The notes: generated from the sequence alone by a model not told the origin. Positions 10,090 through 19,789 are shown, numbered from the stretch's first letter. The stretch is DNA of 64,000 nucleotides from Sphingorhabdus sp. EL138 (GCF_945882965.1 NZ_CAMCWY010000004.1:62001-126000), one strand, 5' to 3'. Numbers and translations are program-made.

Positions 10090-10856
10090 TGCGTATATTG
10101 TTGACCAACGATGATGGCGTGAATGCGCCGGGCCTTAAGGTGTTGGAGGCGATTGCCCGCACGATCAGCGATGATATATGGATCGTCGCGCCTGCGGAGG
10201 AAAACTCGGGCGCTGGTCATTCGCTTACCCTGACGAAGCCTGTGCGCATTCGCCAGCATGGGGATAAGCATTACTCGGTTGCAGGCACGCCTACAGATTC
10301 CGTCATGCTTGGCATTGGCGTTATCATAAAGGACGCAAAGCCTGACCTGATCCTGTCCGGCGTGAACCGTGGTGCCAATTTGGGTGATGACATTACCTAT
10401 TCCGGCACTGTGGCTGCCGCGATGGAAGGGTCGTTGGCGGGCATTCGTTCCATCGCCCTCAGCCAGGTTTACAGCAAGGAAGGCATGGCCGACGCTGTGC
10501 CCTTTTCGGCGGCGGAGGCATGGGGTGAGCGCGTCCTTCGTCCGCTGCTCGATATGCCAGATACGCCGCGTACATTGACCAACATCAACTTTCCGCCTCT
10601 GCTGCCGCAAGACGTGAAGGGAATCAAAGTCGCACGTCAGGGTTTTCACGACTATAGTCGTGGGTCAATTGTCAAAGGTACTGATCCGCGCGGATATGAT
10701 TATTATTGGTTTGGCCTGCATGGCATGTTGCACACGCCGGGCCATGACACCGACCTTGAGGTTATCGAGGATGGTTATATTGCCGTGACCCCCCTGCAAC
10801 TTGACCTGACGCATCATGAATCGTTAGCGACCTTGCAGCAAAGATATGTTGGCTAG
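10089..10856 (+). CDS. surE: 5'/3'-nucleotidase SurE
   Basis: Divalent-metal phosphatase acting on nucleoside monophosphates and related substrates, linked with stationary-phase survival. 255 residues. The metal site starts the protein ([15 protein letters not shown], with the paired Asp) and continues in SGVNRGANLGDD. The ATG at 10089 overlaps the serS stop; a TTG one codon earlier is also possible. The usual companion pcm does not follow here: the next gene, DUF1761, converges from the other strand. Confidence 0.95.
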   Translation: MRILLTNDDGVNAPGLKVLEAIARTISDDIWIVAPAEENSGAGHSLTLTKPVRIRQHGDKHYSVAGTPTDSVMLGIGVIIKDAKPDLILSGVNRGANLGDDITYSGTVAAAMEGSLAGIRSIALSQVYSKEGMADAVPFSAAEAWGERVLRPLLDMPDTPRTLTNINFPPLLPQDVKGIKVARQGFHDYSRGSIVKGTDPRGYDYYWFGLHGMLHTPGHDTDLEVIEDGYIAVTPLQLDLTHHESLATLQQRYVG

Positions 10857-10865
10857 ATACGCACC

Positions 10866-11267
10866 TTAATGCCCAAGCAATAGGAAGACCAAACCCATAG
10901 CGGCGTAGAAGACTAACCAATAGCCGGCATCAATGGCGAATAGACGACCTGATTTGCGCGCAAACAGATAATTGGTGCCAATGGCAGGGATGATATAGCC
11001 AAGCGAAATGCCGACAGATATCATCAGCGTCGCGCGGGCATTTGTATCAAAAAACGCCAGTAAATGGCCAAGGAAAACAGCCGATAGCACCGAAAAGGCA
11101 AAGGTCAGGCCATAGATTTTGAGCATATTGCCACCGCGCAGTTGCGCCTCAGTAAATCCATGCTCCGCCATCCACGCTTTGCCGAACAATGGCCCATACC
11201 ATAAGCCACCAATCAAAAAGCCCGTCGCGGCAGCCGCCAGTATCGCCAACAGATTTGCGTTTGCCAT
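10866..11267 (-). CDS. DUF1761 family membrane protein
   Basis: 133 residues with about four hydrophobic segments and the [13 protein letters not shown] signature near the N-terminus that marks DUF1761. The function of the family is unknown. The ATG at 11267 is preferred to one six codons earlier because AAAGGA sits 5-10 bases before it. Convergent with surE and divergent from rimO. Confidence 0.8.
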   Translation of the reverse strand: MANANLLAILAAAATGFLIGGLWYGPLFGKAWMAEHGFTEAQLRGGNMLKIYGLTFAFSVLSAVFLGHLLAFFDTNARATLMISVGISLGYIIPAIGTNYLFARKSGRLFAIDAGYWLVFYAAMGLVFLLLGH

Positions 11268-11357
11268 CAATATTCCTTTCGTCATCCTACGCGTTTATCA
11301 TGCGCTTGTTCACTAGCCGTGACAAGCGCACCGAAACCCGCTATGCGGCCCATCATC

Positions 11358-12722
11358 ATGGCAACAGTAATTAAAGCAGCGCCCAAGGTCGGCATGGTAT
11401 CGCTTGGCTGCCCCAAGGCGCTGGTCGATAGCGAACGGATTCTCACCAAGCTGCGTGCAGACGGCTATGGCCTGTCGCCCGATTATGCCGGCGCCGATGT
11501 CGTGCTCGTCAATACGTGCGGTTTTCTCGACTCTGCAAAGGAAGAAAGCCTAGAGGCCATTGGCGAGGCTATCGCGGAAAATGGCCGTGTTATTGTGACA
11601 GGCTGCATGGGCAACGAAGCCGATGTCATCCGCGCGCGCTTTCCCGATGTGTTAGCGATTACTGGCGCGCATCAATATGAGGCTGTCGTATCGGCGGTCC
11701 ATGAAGCGGCGCCACCGACGCGTGGTGCATTTTTTGATCTTGTCCCTGAAGGCGGATTGAAGCTAACGCCGCGCCATTACAGCTATTTGAAAATTTCCGA
11801 AGGCTGCAACCACAGCTGCGCGTTCTGCATTATTCCGACCCTGCGCGGAAAGCTGGCAAGCCGCCGGATTGACGCTGTGCTGCGTGAGGCGGAGAAGCTT
11901 GTTTCTGCTGGTACCAAAGAGCTTCTGGTCATTTCGCAAGACACATCGGCTTATGGGGTGGATACGCGGCATGAACCGCGCACGTGGAAGGGGCGTGAGG
12001 TGCGTGCACATATGACCGACCTTGCGCGCGAATTGGGCGGTTTGCGTTCGAGCGATGGCATCGCGCCATGGGTCCGGCTGCATTATGTTTACCCTTATCC
12101 CCATGTGGATGATGTCATTCCGTTAATGGCGGAAGGATATCTGACGCCTTATCTCGACATCCCGTTTCAGCATGCAGCGCCCAATGTCCTCAAGGCCATG
12201 AAGCGGCCAGCGAATGAGGCAAAGGTGCTCGAACGCATCCGCAAATGGCGCACTATTGCCCCTGACATTGCAATACGTTCGAGTTTTGTCGTCGGCTTTC
12301 CCGGCGAAACCGAAGCCGACTTTGAATATCTGCTCGATTGGCTAGAGGAAGCGCAGCTAGATCGTGTCGGCGCGTTCCGCTTTGAACCGGTGGACGGCGC
12401 GCAGGCGAACAATCTACCCAACCCAGTGCCCGAAGCGGTCAAGGAAGAGCGGTTTCAGCGTATCATGGCGAAAACCGCCGCTATCAGCGCTGCCAAGCTT
12501 GCGGCAAAGGTCGGACGCAGCATCCTTGTAATCATCGATGAAATCGGCGACGTGGACGAAGACAACAGCATCGGTGCGACCGCACGGTCGCAGGCCGACG
12601 CGCCTGAGATCGACGGCCATGTCTATTTGCGTGATGTCGCACCGACTTTGAAGGCCGGTGATGTCGTGATGGTCAACATCGAAGATGCTGACGAACACGA
12701 CTTGTTTGGAGTGGTTGCCTGA
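11358..12722 (+). CDS. rimO: Ribosomal protein S12 methylthiotransferase RimO
   Basis: Radical-SAM enzyme adding a methylthio group to the conserved aspartate of ribosomal protein S12. 454 residues from ATG 11358. The N-terminal cluster cysteines are Cys18 ([12 protein letters not shown]), Cys54 (NTCGF) and Cys83 (GCMGN). The radical-SAM CxxxCxxC is Cys150, Cys154 and Cys157 (CNHSCAFC), and a TRAM-like domain closes the protein. [12 protein letters not shown] separates RimO from MiaB. The start is uncertain: ATG 11343 and GTG 11319 are in frame and none has a clear Shine-Dalgarno. Its stop abuts the stop of the convergent DUF1295 gene. Confidence 0.94.
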   Translation: MATVIKAAPKVGMVSLGCPKALVDSERILTKLRADGYGLSPDYAGADVVLVNTCGFLDSAKEESLEAIGEAIAENGRVIVTGCMGNEADVIRARFPDVLAITGAHQYEAVVSAVHEAAPPTRGAFFDLVPEGGLKLTPRHYSYLKISEGCNHSCAFCIIPTLRGKLASRRIDAVLREAEKLVSAGTKELLVISQDTSAYGVDTRHEPRTWKGREVRAHMTDLARELGGLRSSDGIAPWVRLHYVYPYPHVDDVIPLMAEGYLTPYLDIPFQHAAPNVLKAMKRPANEAKVLERIRKWRTIAPDIAIRSSFVVGFPGETEADFEYLLDWLEEAQLDRVGAFRFEPVDGAQANNLPNPVPEAVKEERFQRIMAKTAAISAAKLAAKVGRSILVIIDEIGDVDEDNSIGATARSQADAPEIDGHVYLRDVAPTLKAGDVVMVNIEDADEHDLFGVVA

Positions 12723-13532
12723 TTATCCGCGCTTTGGCGGTAAGGGAAAGAAGCCCGATGTACGGGCGACATAATCAGCATATTCGGGCCGCGTCTTCTT
12801 CATGCCACGTTCCAATAATGGCTTTCCCGACCATCGCGTCAGGGTGAATGTCAAGAATATCGGACCAATGATACTAATCCATCCGGCCAGCCCTACTTCG
12901 CAAGCGATGAGCCAGATGCCCCACCATGTGCCGGCATCACCAAAGTAATTGGGGTGACGCGTATAGCGCCACAGGCCGGTATCAAGGACCTTGCCCTTAT
13001 TAGCCGGATTGGCGCGGAATGCGTTAAGCTGCGAATCGCCGATGGTTTCAAACAATATGCCGATGATCGCAATGATGGCTCCGAAAAATGCCAACGGGCC
13101 CAACACTGCGCGCACGCCTTCGCTTGCCCAAATACCAAGTTGCGCGGGTAGGGCAGTTATGAAGAGCAATGGCGCTTGTGTGAGAAACACCGAAAGCAAA
13201 GATGTCTTGCTCCAGCTCCAGCCTTTCTTTTCCATGACGCTGCCCATAATTTTTGCGTAGCGCTGGTCTTCGCCATGCGCGCGCCAGCGTGTCCACAGAT
13301 GATAGGTGAGACGTAATCCCCATAGGCTGGTCAGACCAAGCAGCAGGTGGGACCTTGCGCCCGGCGCGCTTGACTGCGCCCAAGTCGCCCAGGCCAGCAA
13401 CACCATCCCAAATGCCCAAAAGGCATCAATGAATGACACATCCCGAATTTTGACGGAGTAAGCCCATAAGGCAAGAATCACGGTTAGCAGCGCCGCAGCA
13501 TTGATAAGCATCGTCGAACCAAGATCAGTCAT
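12723..13532 (-). CDS. DUF1295 / steroid 5-alpha-reductase-like membrane protein
   Basis: 269 residues with six or more membrane helices. The C-terminal region has the signature of DUF1295 and isoprenylcysteine methyltransferase relatives (GLWRYTRHPNYFGD, then TRWSGKPLLE and PEYADYVARTSGFFP). These families reduce or methylate lipid-like substrates with a soluble cofactor, but the true substrate here is unknown. The start overlaps the end of the upstream acyltransferase gene by 4 bases, making a two-gene operon. It is convergent with rimO without a spacer. Confidence 0.82.
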   Translation of the reverse strand: MTDLGSTMLINAAALLTVILALWAYSVKIRDVSFIDAFWAFGMVLLAWATWAQSSAPGARSHLLLGLTSLWGLRLTYHLWTRWRAHGEDQRYAKIMGSVMEKKGWSWSKTSLLSVFLTQAPLLFITALPAQLGIWASEGVRAVLGPLAFFGAIIAIIGILFETIGDSQLNAFRANPANKGKVLDTGLWRYTRHPNYFGDAGTWWGIWLIACEVGLAGWISIIGPIFLTFTLTRWSGKPLLERGMKKTRPEYADYVARTSGFFPLPPKRG

Positions 13533-14134
13533 GCATCGTCCCTCGCAAATATCTCTGTCATTCCTTTGGCTGGATGCTTTGGTATAACCTTTGCGTAGAT
13601 TTCGGCAACCTTTGCCATATCAGCCTTATAATCGCCAGTTGGCCAGATCGCTGGGCCAAGCCCGCCCGTTTTTGAGCCATAATCCATCATACCGACAACC
13701 AAGGGCACGCCTGCGCCCATTGCGATATGATAAAAGCCGGTTTTCCATGCCCTGACCGTGCCGCGCGTTCCCTCCGGCGCGATGGTCAGCATGAATTCGT
13801 TGCGACGGCCGAATTCATCGATCATCTGCTGCACATAATTGCGGTTTGAACTGCGATCAACAGGAACGCCGCCCATATCAAGCATGAAGTTGGTAAACGG
13901 CCAGCGGAAAAGTGAGGTTTTAGCCATGAAATGTGGCTTAATTCCTAATTCTTCGGTCAATCCTAAAAAATAGACAAAATCCCAGTTGCTGGTGTGGGGT
14001 GCTGCAATGAGTACGAATTTGCGTGGTTCCGGAACGACGCCATGCGCCCGCCATTGGTCGCGTTTATATATACTGACCAGCACCCGCCGGACCAGCCGGG
14101 ACAACCAGCTTGGCTGGCGTTCATTCAACGACAT
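13529..14134 (-). CDS. 1-acyl-glycerol-3-phosphate acyltransferase-like protein
   Basis: 201 residues. PlsC-type acyltransferase blocks are visible: the H(x4)D-like box APHTSNWD, then the GGVPVDRSS segment and the substrate box APEGTRG. The family transfers acyl chains to glycerolipids or other hydroxy acceptors at the inner face of the membrane. ATG 14134 has AGGAGG ten bases upstream; longer readings are rejected. It forms an operon with the DUF1295 gene and diverges from the ketoacyl synthase III gene, which suggests a shared lipid role. Confidence 0.83.
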   Translation of the reverse strand: MSLNERQPSWLSRLVRRVLVSIYKRDQWRAHGVVPEPRKFVLIAAPHTSNWDFVYFLGLTEELGIKPHFMAKTSLFRWPFTNFMLDMGGVPVDRSSNRNYVQQMIDEFGRRNEFMLTIAPEGTRGTVRAWKTGFYHIAMGAGVPLVVGMMDYGSKTGGLGPAIWPTGDYKADMAKVAEIYAKVIPKHPAKGMTEIFARDDA

Positions 14135-14253
14135 TAAGATATTCCTCCTACATCGCGCACATAACGCCGTTATAATGCATTTTAAACGGCTTGTTTCGTA
14201 AATACGCAAAGGCTAGGCATCCGGACGCAATAAAAATCAACGCGGGAAAATAC

Positions 14254-15393
14254 ATGTCGCAACATGCATACGGTGCCACTCCAGTCATTTCGTCGACAGG
14301 ATTGTTGACGCCATCGGACATCATCAGCAACGAGGAACTGGTTGCAAGCTTCAATGCCTATGCCGACCGATACAATGCGGCTAACCCTGATGCAGAGCCG
14401 CTCACGCATAGCTCAGTTGAATTTGTCGAGAAGGCCAGCGGGATAAAATCCCGGCATGTTATGGATAAGCGCGCCATCGTCGATCCCGACATCATGGAGC
14501 CACGTTACCCCGAACGGCCAAATGACCAGATTTCGTTAATGGCCGAAATCGCTGTCGCGGCATGCCGTGATGCGCTGGAGCGTGCTGGGCGGCGCATCGA
14601 AGATGTAGATGCCGTCTTATGCGCTGCATCGAATATGCAGCGTGCGTATCCTGCCATGGCGGTAGAAATCCAACATGAGCTGGGTATGCAGCGCGGCTTT
14701 GGCTTCGACATGAATGTGGCCTGTTCGTCCGCGACATTTGGTATTCAAACTGCTGCGGACTATATCCGCAGCGGCAACGCGCGCTCGGTATTGGTCGTAA
14801 ATCCCGAAATTACTTCAGGGCATCTTAACTGGCGCGACCGCGATAGCCACTTCATCTTTGGTGATGTGGCGACAGCAATATTGGTTGAGGCAAAGGATAT
14901 GGCGCCTGCACAACATTGGGAAATTCTGGGCACGCGGCTGAAAACGCAATTCTCGAACAATATCCGCAACAATTTTGGTTTTCTCAACCGCGCGCATGGG
15001 CAAGGCCCAGTCAACCAAAGCGGGCCGCGCAATGACAAGCTATTTGTTCAAGAGGGCAGGAAGGTGTTTAAAGAGGTTGTGCCGATGGTCGGGCAAATGA
15101 TTGTTGAACACGCCGAAAGCTTGGGCCTATCGGGATCAAATTTGCGCCGCATGTGGCTGCATCAGGCCAATACGGGCATGAATAGGCTGATCGCACAAAA
15201 GGTTTTGGGGCATGAAGCGAGTGAGGATGAAAGTCCCACAGTGCTTGATACCTATGCCAACACCTCAAGCGCTGGCTCCATCATCGCCTTTCACAAGCAT
15301 AATGAAGACCTCACTGCCGGGGATATTGGTTTAATTTGCTCGTTCGGCGCGGGATATTCTGCAGGCTCGGTATTCGTGCGGAAAGTTGCTTAA
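14254..15393 (+). CDS. Beta-ketoacyl-ACP synthase III family protein
   Basis: 379 residues, about 60 longer than E. coli FabH; the extra length is mainly an N-terminal insertion around residues 25-95. The catalytic triad is visible: Cys157 (NVACSSATFG), His303 (LHQANTGMN) and Asn336 (TYANTSSAG). Such longer KAS III proteins condense acyl-CoA or acyl-ACP starters and include FabH2-like and secondary-metabolite enzymes. It stands alone, so it is unlikely to be the essential FabH of a fab operon. The ATG at 14254 follows CGGGAAAA; an earlier ATG at 14191 lies in the divergent promoter region. Confidence 0.85.
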   Translation: MSQHAYGATPVISSTGLLTPSDIISNEELVASFNAYADRYNAANPDAEPLTHSSVEFVEKASGIKSRHVMDKRAIVDPDIMEPRYPERPNDQISLMAEIAVAACRDALERAGRRIEDVDAVLCAASNMQRAYPAMAVEIQHELGMQRGFGFDMNVACSSATFGIQTAADYIRSGNARSVLVVNPEITSGHLNWRDRDSHFIFGDVATAILVEAKDMAPAQHWEILGTRLKTQFSNNIRNNFGFLNRAHGQGPVNQSGPRNDKLFVQEGRKVFKEVVPMVGQMIVEHAESLGLSGSNLRRMWLHQANTGMNRLIAQKVLGHEASEDESPTVLDTYANTSSAGSIIAFHKHNEDLTAGDIGLICSFGAGYSAGSVFVRKVA

Positions 15394-15419
15394 TCCATTG
15401 GGCTGCGGCTTTGTGCGCA

Positions 15420-15596
15420 TTAGTCGAGTATCATCGCCAGCAAAATGTAAATCTAAACCGGCGAACCAAAGCCGACAACCGTTGCAACGGCGAAGATCAA
15501 GCGAATGATCATGGCATCCATGCCAGTCCAGTTTGCTAGGCCAGCGCAAACGCCGAGAATTTTCTTGTTGGTTTTATTCAGTGTTAAGCGTGTCAT
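15420..15596 (-). pseudogene. PspC-domain small membrane protein, interrupted by TAG
   Basis: Reading down from ATG 15596 (AGGGAG upstream) gives a PspC domain: basic start, KKILGVCAGLANWTGMDAM, then a hydrophobic stretch ending GFGSPV. A TAG at 15453-15455 follows, and the same frame then continues with ten hydrophobic residues (IYILLAMILD) to TAA at 15420. Intact PspC proteins of this type run without a break through that helix, giving 58 residues. One base change (for example TTG to TAG) would explain it. As it stands, a 47-residue product with a shortened helix is made. It could be a pseudogene, a strain-specific truncation or a base-call error. Confidence 0.7.
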
Positions 15597-15631
15597 TAAA
15601 TTGCTCCCTACTTCCAAAACGTGGGCTTATA

Positions 15632-15751
15632 TTATGCGATATATGCTGCGGCGGGCGCAACTGCAGGTGCTACGCTGATGCCGATGGTTATGAATGCGCA
15701 GATAACTGCTGCGAAAGCCGATAGAATTTGTGTGCGTGCATACTGTGTCAT
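15632..15751 (-). CDS. Small hydrophobic protein (39 residues) upstream of pspC
   Basis: An ORF below usual size cut-offs: MTQYARTQILSAFAAV at the start, then an alanine-rich hydrophobic segment, ending AAAYIA. AAGGAAA lies 6-12 bases before the ATG at 15751. It looks like a signal-anchor or a small secreted peptide. It is 35 bases upstream of the pspC frame on the same strand, so the two are probably co-transcribed. I believe similar small proteins sit next to pspC in other sphingomonads, but have not checked. Function unknown. Confidence 0.6.
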   Translation of the reverse strand: MTQYARTQILSAFAAVICAFITIGISVAPAVAPAAAYIA

Positions 15752-15944
15752 GTTGATTTCCTTTTCGATGTCCCGGACCATTCCGGCTATGCGAACTACT
15801 CAGCATAGCCTGTGCCAAAATGAATATATAATTCAAAATCAGTATTTTAGTTAATTTTTAGGGTATCACAATATTGGCAGTGGGAGATTGCCAATAGCCG
15901 CTTGACCAAAAGCGGCCATACTATAGCTATAGCAGACGCATGAT

Positions 15945-17018
15945 ATGACGCTGTCGCGACTAACCCTGAATGATTTTCGAAATCACGCTGCGCTGGAGAT
16001 CCGGCCAGTGGCGCAGTTCATTGCACTGCACGGGTCAAACGGCGCCGGTAAGACAAATATCTTGGAGGCAGTGTCGCTGTTGGTGCCAGGCCGGGGTCTT
16101 CGCCGGGCGGCCATGTCTGACATCGTGCGCAATGCGGGCAGCGGCGGCTTTGCCATCGTTGCCCATGCTGGCGGCAATGTGATTGGCACTGGGGTGAGCG
16201 CAGAGCAGCCTGAACGGCGTAAGGTGCGGGTGAACGAGAGCAATGCCGCGATAAACAGCCTTGCCGAATGGCTGTCGGTCATCTGGCTAACCCCGACGAT
16301 GGACCGCTTGTTTGCAGATGGCGCAGCCGCGCGACGGCGGTTTCTGGATCGCTTGGTATTGGCGATAAACCCAAGCCATGCGCGGCACAGCAGCCGATAT
16401 GAAAAGGCCATGCAACAACGCAACCGGCTTTTGGCAGGCGGTGTCGCCGCCGACCCACTTTGGTTAGATGCGCTTGAGGCGCAGATGGCAGAGAGCGGAA
16501 ATTATATTCAGGCAGCCCGCGCTTGGGTGATTGAGGCGTTGAGTGCACAATTGCTTACGACAATGTCGGGGCCATTTGCCTCGCCGCAAATCAAATTGGT
16601 CGATAAGGTTGCACCTGCAGATGGTGATCTTGCGTCTGCATGGCGCAAGGGACGTAACCGTGACGCTGCTGCCGGGCGCACTTTGCTTGGCCCCCACCGC
16701 GCCGATCTCGAAGTATTGCACAGCGTCTCAGGGCAGGTCGCGGAGCAATGTTCCACAGGAGAGCAGAAGGCATTGCTGCTTTCCCTCATCCTTGCGCATG
16801 CGGCGCTTGTAACGGCGCAGCGCGATGCCCCGCCAATCTTGCTGTTGGATGAGGTCGCAGCGCATCTCGATCCGTCAAGACGCGCTGCGTTATTTGGATT
16901 GTTGGCAGATACTAAGGCGCAAGTCTGGATGACCGGAACTGAACCTGAATTGTTTAAGGATATTGGGCCGTCCGCCCAGTTGTTGCCAATCGGTCCTGAC
17001 CCTAGAATGCTCCCCTGA
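15945..17018 (+). CDS. recF: DNA replication and repair protein RecF
   Basis: SMC-like ATPase that loads RecA at single-strand gaps with RecO and RecR. 357 residues, normal length. Walker A is HGSNGAGKTNILEAV near residue 30, the ABC signature is STGEQKALLLSL and Walker B is ILLLDEVAAHLD. It starts with TLSRLTLNDFRNH, typical of RecF. Unlike in many bacteria it is not beside dnaN or gyrB. Its stop lies inside a hairpin shared with convergent clpA. Confidence 0.95.
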   Translation: MTLSRLTLNDFRNHAALEIRPVAQFIALHGSNGAGKTNILEAVSLLVPGRGLRRAAMSDIVRNAGSGGFAIVAHAGGNVIGTGVSAEQPERRKVRVNESNAAINSLAEWLSVIWLTPTMDRLFADGAAARRRFLDRLVLAINPSHARHSSRYEKAMQQRNRLLAGGVAADPLWLDALEAQMAESGNYIQAARAWVIEALSAQLLTTMSGPFASPQIKLVDKVAPADGDLASAWRKGRNRDAAAGRTLLGPHRADLEVLHSVSGQVAEQCSTGEQKALLLSLILAHAALVTAQRDAPPILLLDEVAAHLDPSRRAALFGLLADTKAQVWMTGTEPELFKDIGPSAQLLPIGPDPRMLP

Positions 17019-17033
17019 TCGCAGGGGAGCATT
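17006..17033. terminator. Hairpin between convergent recF and clpA
   Basis: A perfect 12-base stem (AATGCTCCCCTG with its complement) and a 4-base loop span the recF stop codon and end 4 bases before the clpA stop. A short run of T follows. It is well placed to stop transcription from both sides. Confidence 0.75.
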
Positions 17034-17036
17034 CAT

Positions 17037-19379
17037 TTAGCCGGCTTTGCTGGACTTTTTCGCAGCACTCTTCTTTGGCGGCTTGGGCTTGGCAGACTTA
17101 GGTGGCGCCGGTGTCACTTCAAATGCGGGCTGGTCGTCCTTGATGCGTACAGCAACTTCGCCGCCATGAATCAGTTTGCCAAACAACAGCTCTTCGGCAA
17201 GCGGCTGTTTGATTCTTTCCTGAATAAGACGTCCCATCGGGCGCGCGCCGTATAGCTTGTCATAGCCTCGCTCGGTCAACCAAGCCCGTGCTTCATCATC
17301 AAGCTTGATGTGCACATTTTGGTCGGCAAGTTGCAACTCCAACTGCAGGATGAACTTGTCGACAACGCGCGCGACGACTTCGGTCGGCAGATAACTGAAT
17401 GGCACCATCGCATCGAGGCGATTGCGGAATTCCGGCGCAAACATCTTCTTCACGGCCTCATCGCCAGCATCTTCTTTGCTGATATTGTTGCCGAAACCGA
17501 TACCTTCTTTCGCCATGTCGCTGGCGCCCGCATTGGTTGTCATGATCAAAATGACATTACGGAAGTCTACGGTCTTGCCGTGATGGTCGGTCAGCCGGCC
17601 ATTGTCCATCACTTGCAACAGGATGTTAAACAGGTCGGGATGGGCCTTTTCGATTTCGTCGAGTAACAGCACGCTATGCGGGCTTTGATCGACGGCATCT
17701 GTCAGCAGTCCGCCCTGATCAAACCCGACATATCCGGGAGGGGCGCCAATCAGACGGCTGACGCTGTGGCGTTCCATATATTCCGACATGTCAAACCGCT
17801 TGAGCGGAATGCCAAGGATAGAAGCCAGTTGCCGCGCAACTTCAGTTTTACCGACGCCGGTCGGACCACTGAACAGATAGCTGCCGATTGGCTTTTCGGT
17901 ATCGCGCAGGCCAGCACGGCTGAGCTTGATGGCGCTCGCCAACACTTCAATCGCCTTATCTTGCCCGAACACCACGCGCTTGAGATCCGCCTCAAGCGTG
18001 CCAAGCGCAGTCTTGTCATCGGTCGAAACCTGCTTTGGCGGGATGCGGGCAATCGTGGCGATAACGGCTTCGATTTCGCGGGCCGTAATCAGTTTGCGGC
18101 GCTTTGATGGGGCAACAAGCATCTGCATGGCACCAACTTCGTCAATGACGTCAATGGCCTTGTCTGGCTGCTTACGGTCATTGATGTAGCGTGAGGATAA
18201 CTCCACTGCGGCCTTGATGGCATCTGGGGTGTATTTAACTTTGTGATGCTCTTCAAACGCACTGCGCAAGCCTGCAAGGATTTTGATCGTATCCTCAATG
18301 CTTGGTTCGTTGACGTCAATCTTCTGGAACCGGCGCAGCAATGCTCGGTCTTTTTCGAAATGGTTGCGGAATTCCTTGTAAGTTGTCGAACCGATGCAAC
18401 GGATGGTCCCACCTGACAACGCCGGCTTTAGCAAGTTCGATGCGTCCATTGCTCCGCCGCTTGTTGCGCCCGCGCCGATGACCGTGTGGATTTCGTCGAT
18501 GAACAGGATTGCATCCGGAAGCTTTTCCAGTTCGGAGACAACCGCCTTTAAGCGCTCTTCAAAGTCACCGCGATACCGCGTTCCAGCCAGCAACGCGCCC
18601 ATGTCGAGCGAATAGATCACGGCTGGTAACAGAACCTCAGGCACCTGATTTTCCACAATGCGTCGGGCCAGGCCTTCTGCAATCGCTGTCTTCCCAACGC
18701 CGGGTTCGCCCACGTAAAGGGGGTTGTTTTTCGAACGGCGGCATAAAATTTGGACGGTACGGTCAACTTCGGCTGTGCGCCCGATCAGGGGATCAATGCG
18801 GCCCTGCTTGGCTTTTTCATTCAGATTGACGGTGAACTGATCCAGCGCACCTTCTTTCTTGTCTTTTTTCGCCTTTGCGTCTTCGGGTTCTTCGTTTTTC
18901 GGCTCAGCGTCGGCCCCTAAACGAGGTTCGGCTAGCTTGCCGTCCTTGCCGATGCCGTGACTGATATAAGATACGGCATCAAGTCTGCTCATATCCTGCT
19001 GTTGCAAGAAATATACGGCATAGCTCTCGCGCTCTGAAAACAAAGCGACCAGCACATTTGCGCCGGTTACGACGTCTTTTCCGGAACTTTGGACGTGCAA
19101 AATCGCGCGTTGAACGACGCGCTGGAAACCACTTGTCGGCGATGGGTCAACCTTGCCCTCCACGCGCAGGCTTTCCAGCTCGGTATCCAAATATGTAATG
19201 ATGATGTCCGAAAGCTCGCCAATATCGACACCGCAAGCCTGCATGACTTTCGCGGCGTCCGCATCTTCAATGAGCGCCAGCAGGAGATGCTCCAAAGTCG
19301 CATACTCGTGCGCGCGGTCGCCAGCATGCTTCAATGCGTTATGAAGTGTGGTTTCCAGCGACTCTGCAAATGATGGCAT
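17037..19379 (-). CDS. clpA: ATP-dependent Clp protease ATP-binding subunit ClpA
   Basis: AAA+ unfoldase that feeds substrates to ClpP. 780 residues, the size of ClpA. Domains in order: Clp N-domain (about 1-140), an acidic-basic linker (NEEPEDAKAKKDKKEGAL), AAA module 1 with GEPGVGKTA, AAA module 2 with GPTGVGKTE, the ClpP-docking region, and a Lys/Pro/Ala-rich tail of about 25 residues not found in E. coli ClpA. There is no coiled-coil middle domain, which rules out ClpB. The adaptor gene clpS is not adjacent here. Convergent with recF. Confidence 0.95.
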   Translation of the reverse strand: MPSFAESLETTLHNALKHAGDRAHEYATLEHLLLALIEDADAAKVMQACGVDIGELSDIIITYLDTELESLRVEGKVDPSPTSGFQRVVQRAILHVQSSGKDVVTGANVLVALFSERESYAVYFLQQQDMSRLDAVSYISHGIGKDGKLAEPRLGADAEPKNEEPEDAKAKKDKKEGALDQFTVNLNEKAKQGRIDPLIGRTAEVDRTVQILCRRSKNNPLYVGEPGVGKTAIAEGLARRIVENQVPEVLLPAVIYSLDMGALLAGTRYRGDFEERLKAVVSELEKLPDAILFIDEIHTVIGAGATSGGAMDASNLLKPALSGGTIRCIGSTTYKEFRNHFEKDRALLRRFQKIDVNEPSIEDTIKILAGLRSAFEEHHKVKYTPDAIKAAVELSSRYINDRKQPDKAIDVIDEVGAMQMLVAPSKRRKLITAREIEAVIATIARIPPKQVSTDDKTALGTLEADLKRVVFGQDKAIEVLASAIKLSRAGLRDTEKPIGSYLFSGPTGVGKTEVARQLASILGIPLKRFDMSEYMERHSVSRLIGAPPGYVGFDQGGLLTDAVDQSPHSVLLLDEIEKAHPDLFNILLQVMDNGRLTDHHGKTVDFRNVILIMTTNAGASDMAKEGIGFGNNISKEDAGDEAVKKMFAPEFRNRLDAMVPFSYLPTEVVARVVDKFILQLELQLADQNVHIKLDDEARAWLTERGYDKLYGARPMGRLIQERIKQPLAEELLFGKLIHGGEVAVRIKDDQPAFEVTPAPPKSAKPKPPKKSAAKKSSKAG

Positions 19380-19509
19380 AACTTCGTCTCCCTAAATTGA
19401 GTCGCTGCGCGGTCTTCACACTATATCGGCGTGGCCTTCGGTGCTTTCAAGCATGATAAGAGAGATAACGGCCTGCGTTCCCGCTTTCTTCGCATTGGCC
19501 CGCCACGAG

Positions 19510-19707
19510 TCATTTTTTGAACAACGCGTCGGCAACGCTTCTGTGCTTGTCTGCAAACGTAATTTTGCCTTCGCAGCGCGTGATTTCGGCCTTTAGCGCA
19601 GCGATCCGCAACTCAAGTTCCGCCACGGACAGGGCGTCAATATCCTGCTTGATAAGAAGGGCCACAGAATCGTCGCGGCGACGCGGCAGGTTTTCGTCAA
19701 TATCCAT
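19510..19707 (-). CDS. DUF1192 family protein
   Basis: 65 residues. DUF1192 proteins are short alphaproteobacterial proteins of unknown function with a conserved Leu-rich stretch, here DIDALSVAELELRIAALKAEI, followed by a predicted coiled coil and a basic end. No membrane segment. It is divergent from the quinone oxidoreductase gene and 130 bases upstream of clpA on the same strand. Confidence 0.8.
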   Translation of the reverse strand: MDIDENLPRRRDDSVALLIKQDIDALSVAELELRIAALKAEITRCEGKITFADKHRSVADALFKK

Positions 19708-19789
19708 AACGCATATTTTACCGATGGGCGGTTGCTGTCAATATGAAGCTTGCTTAAAGGGCCGATCATTCAAAAGGGATAACGCAGTA

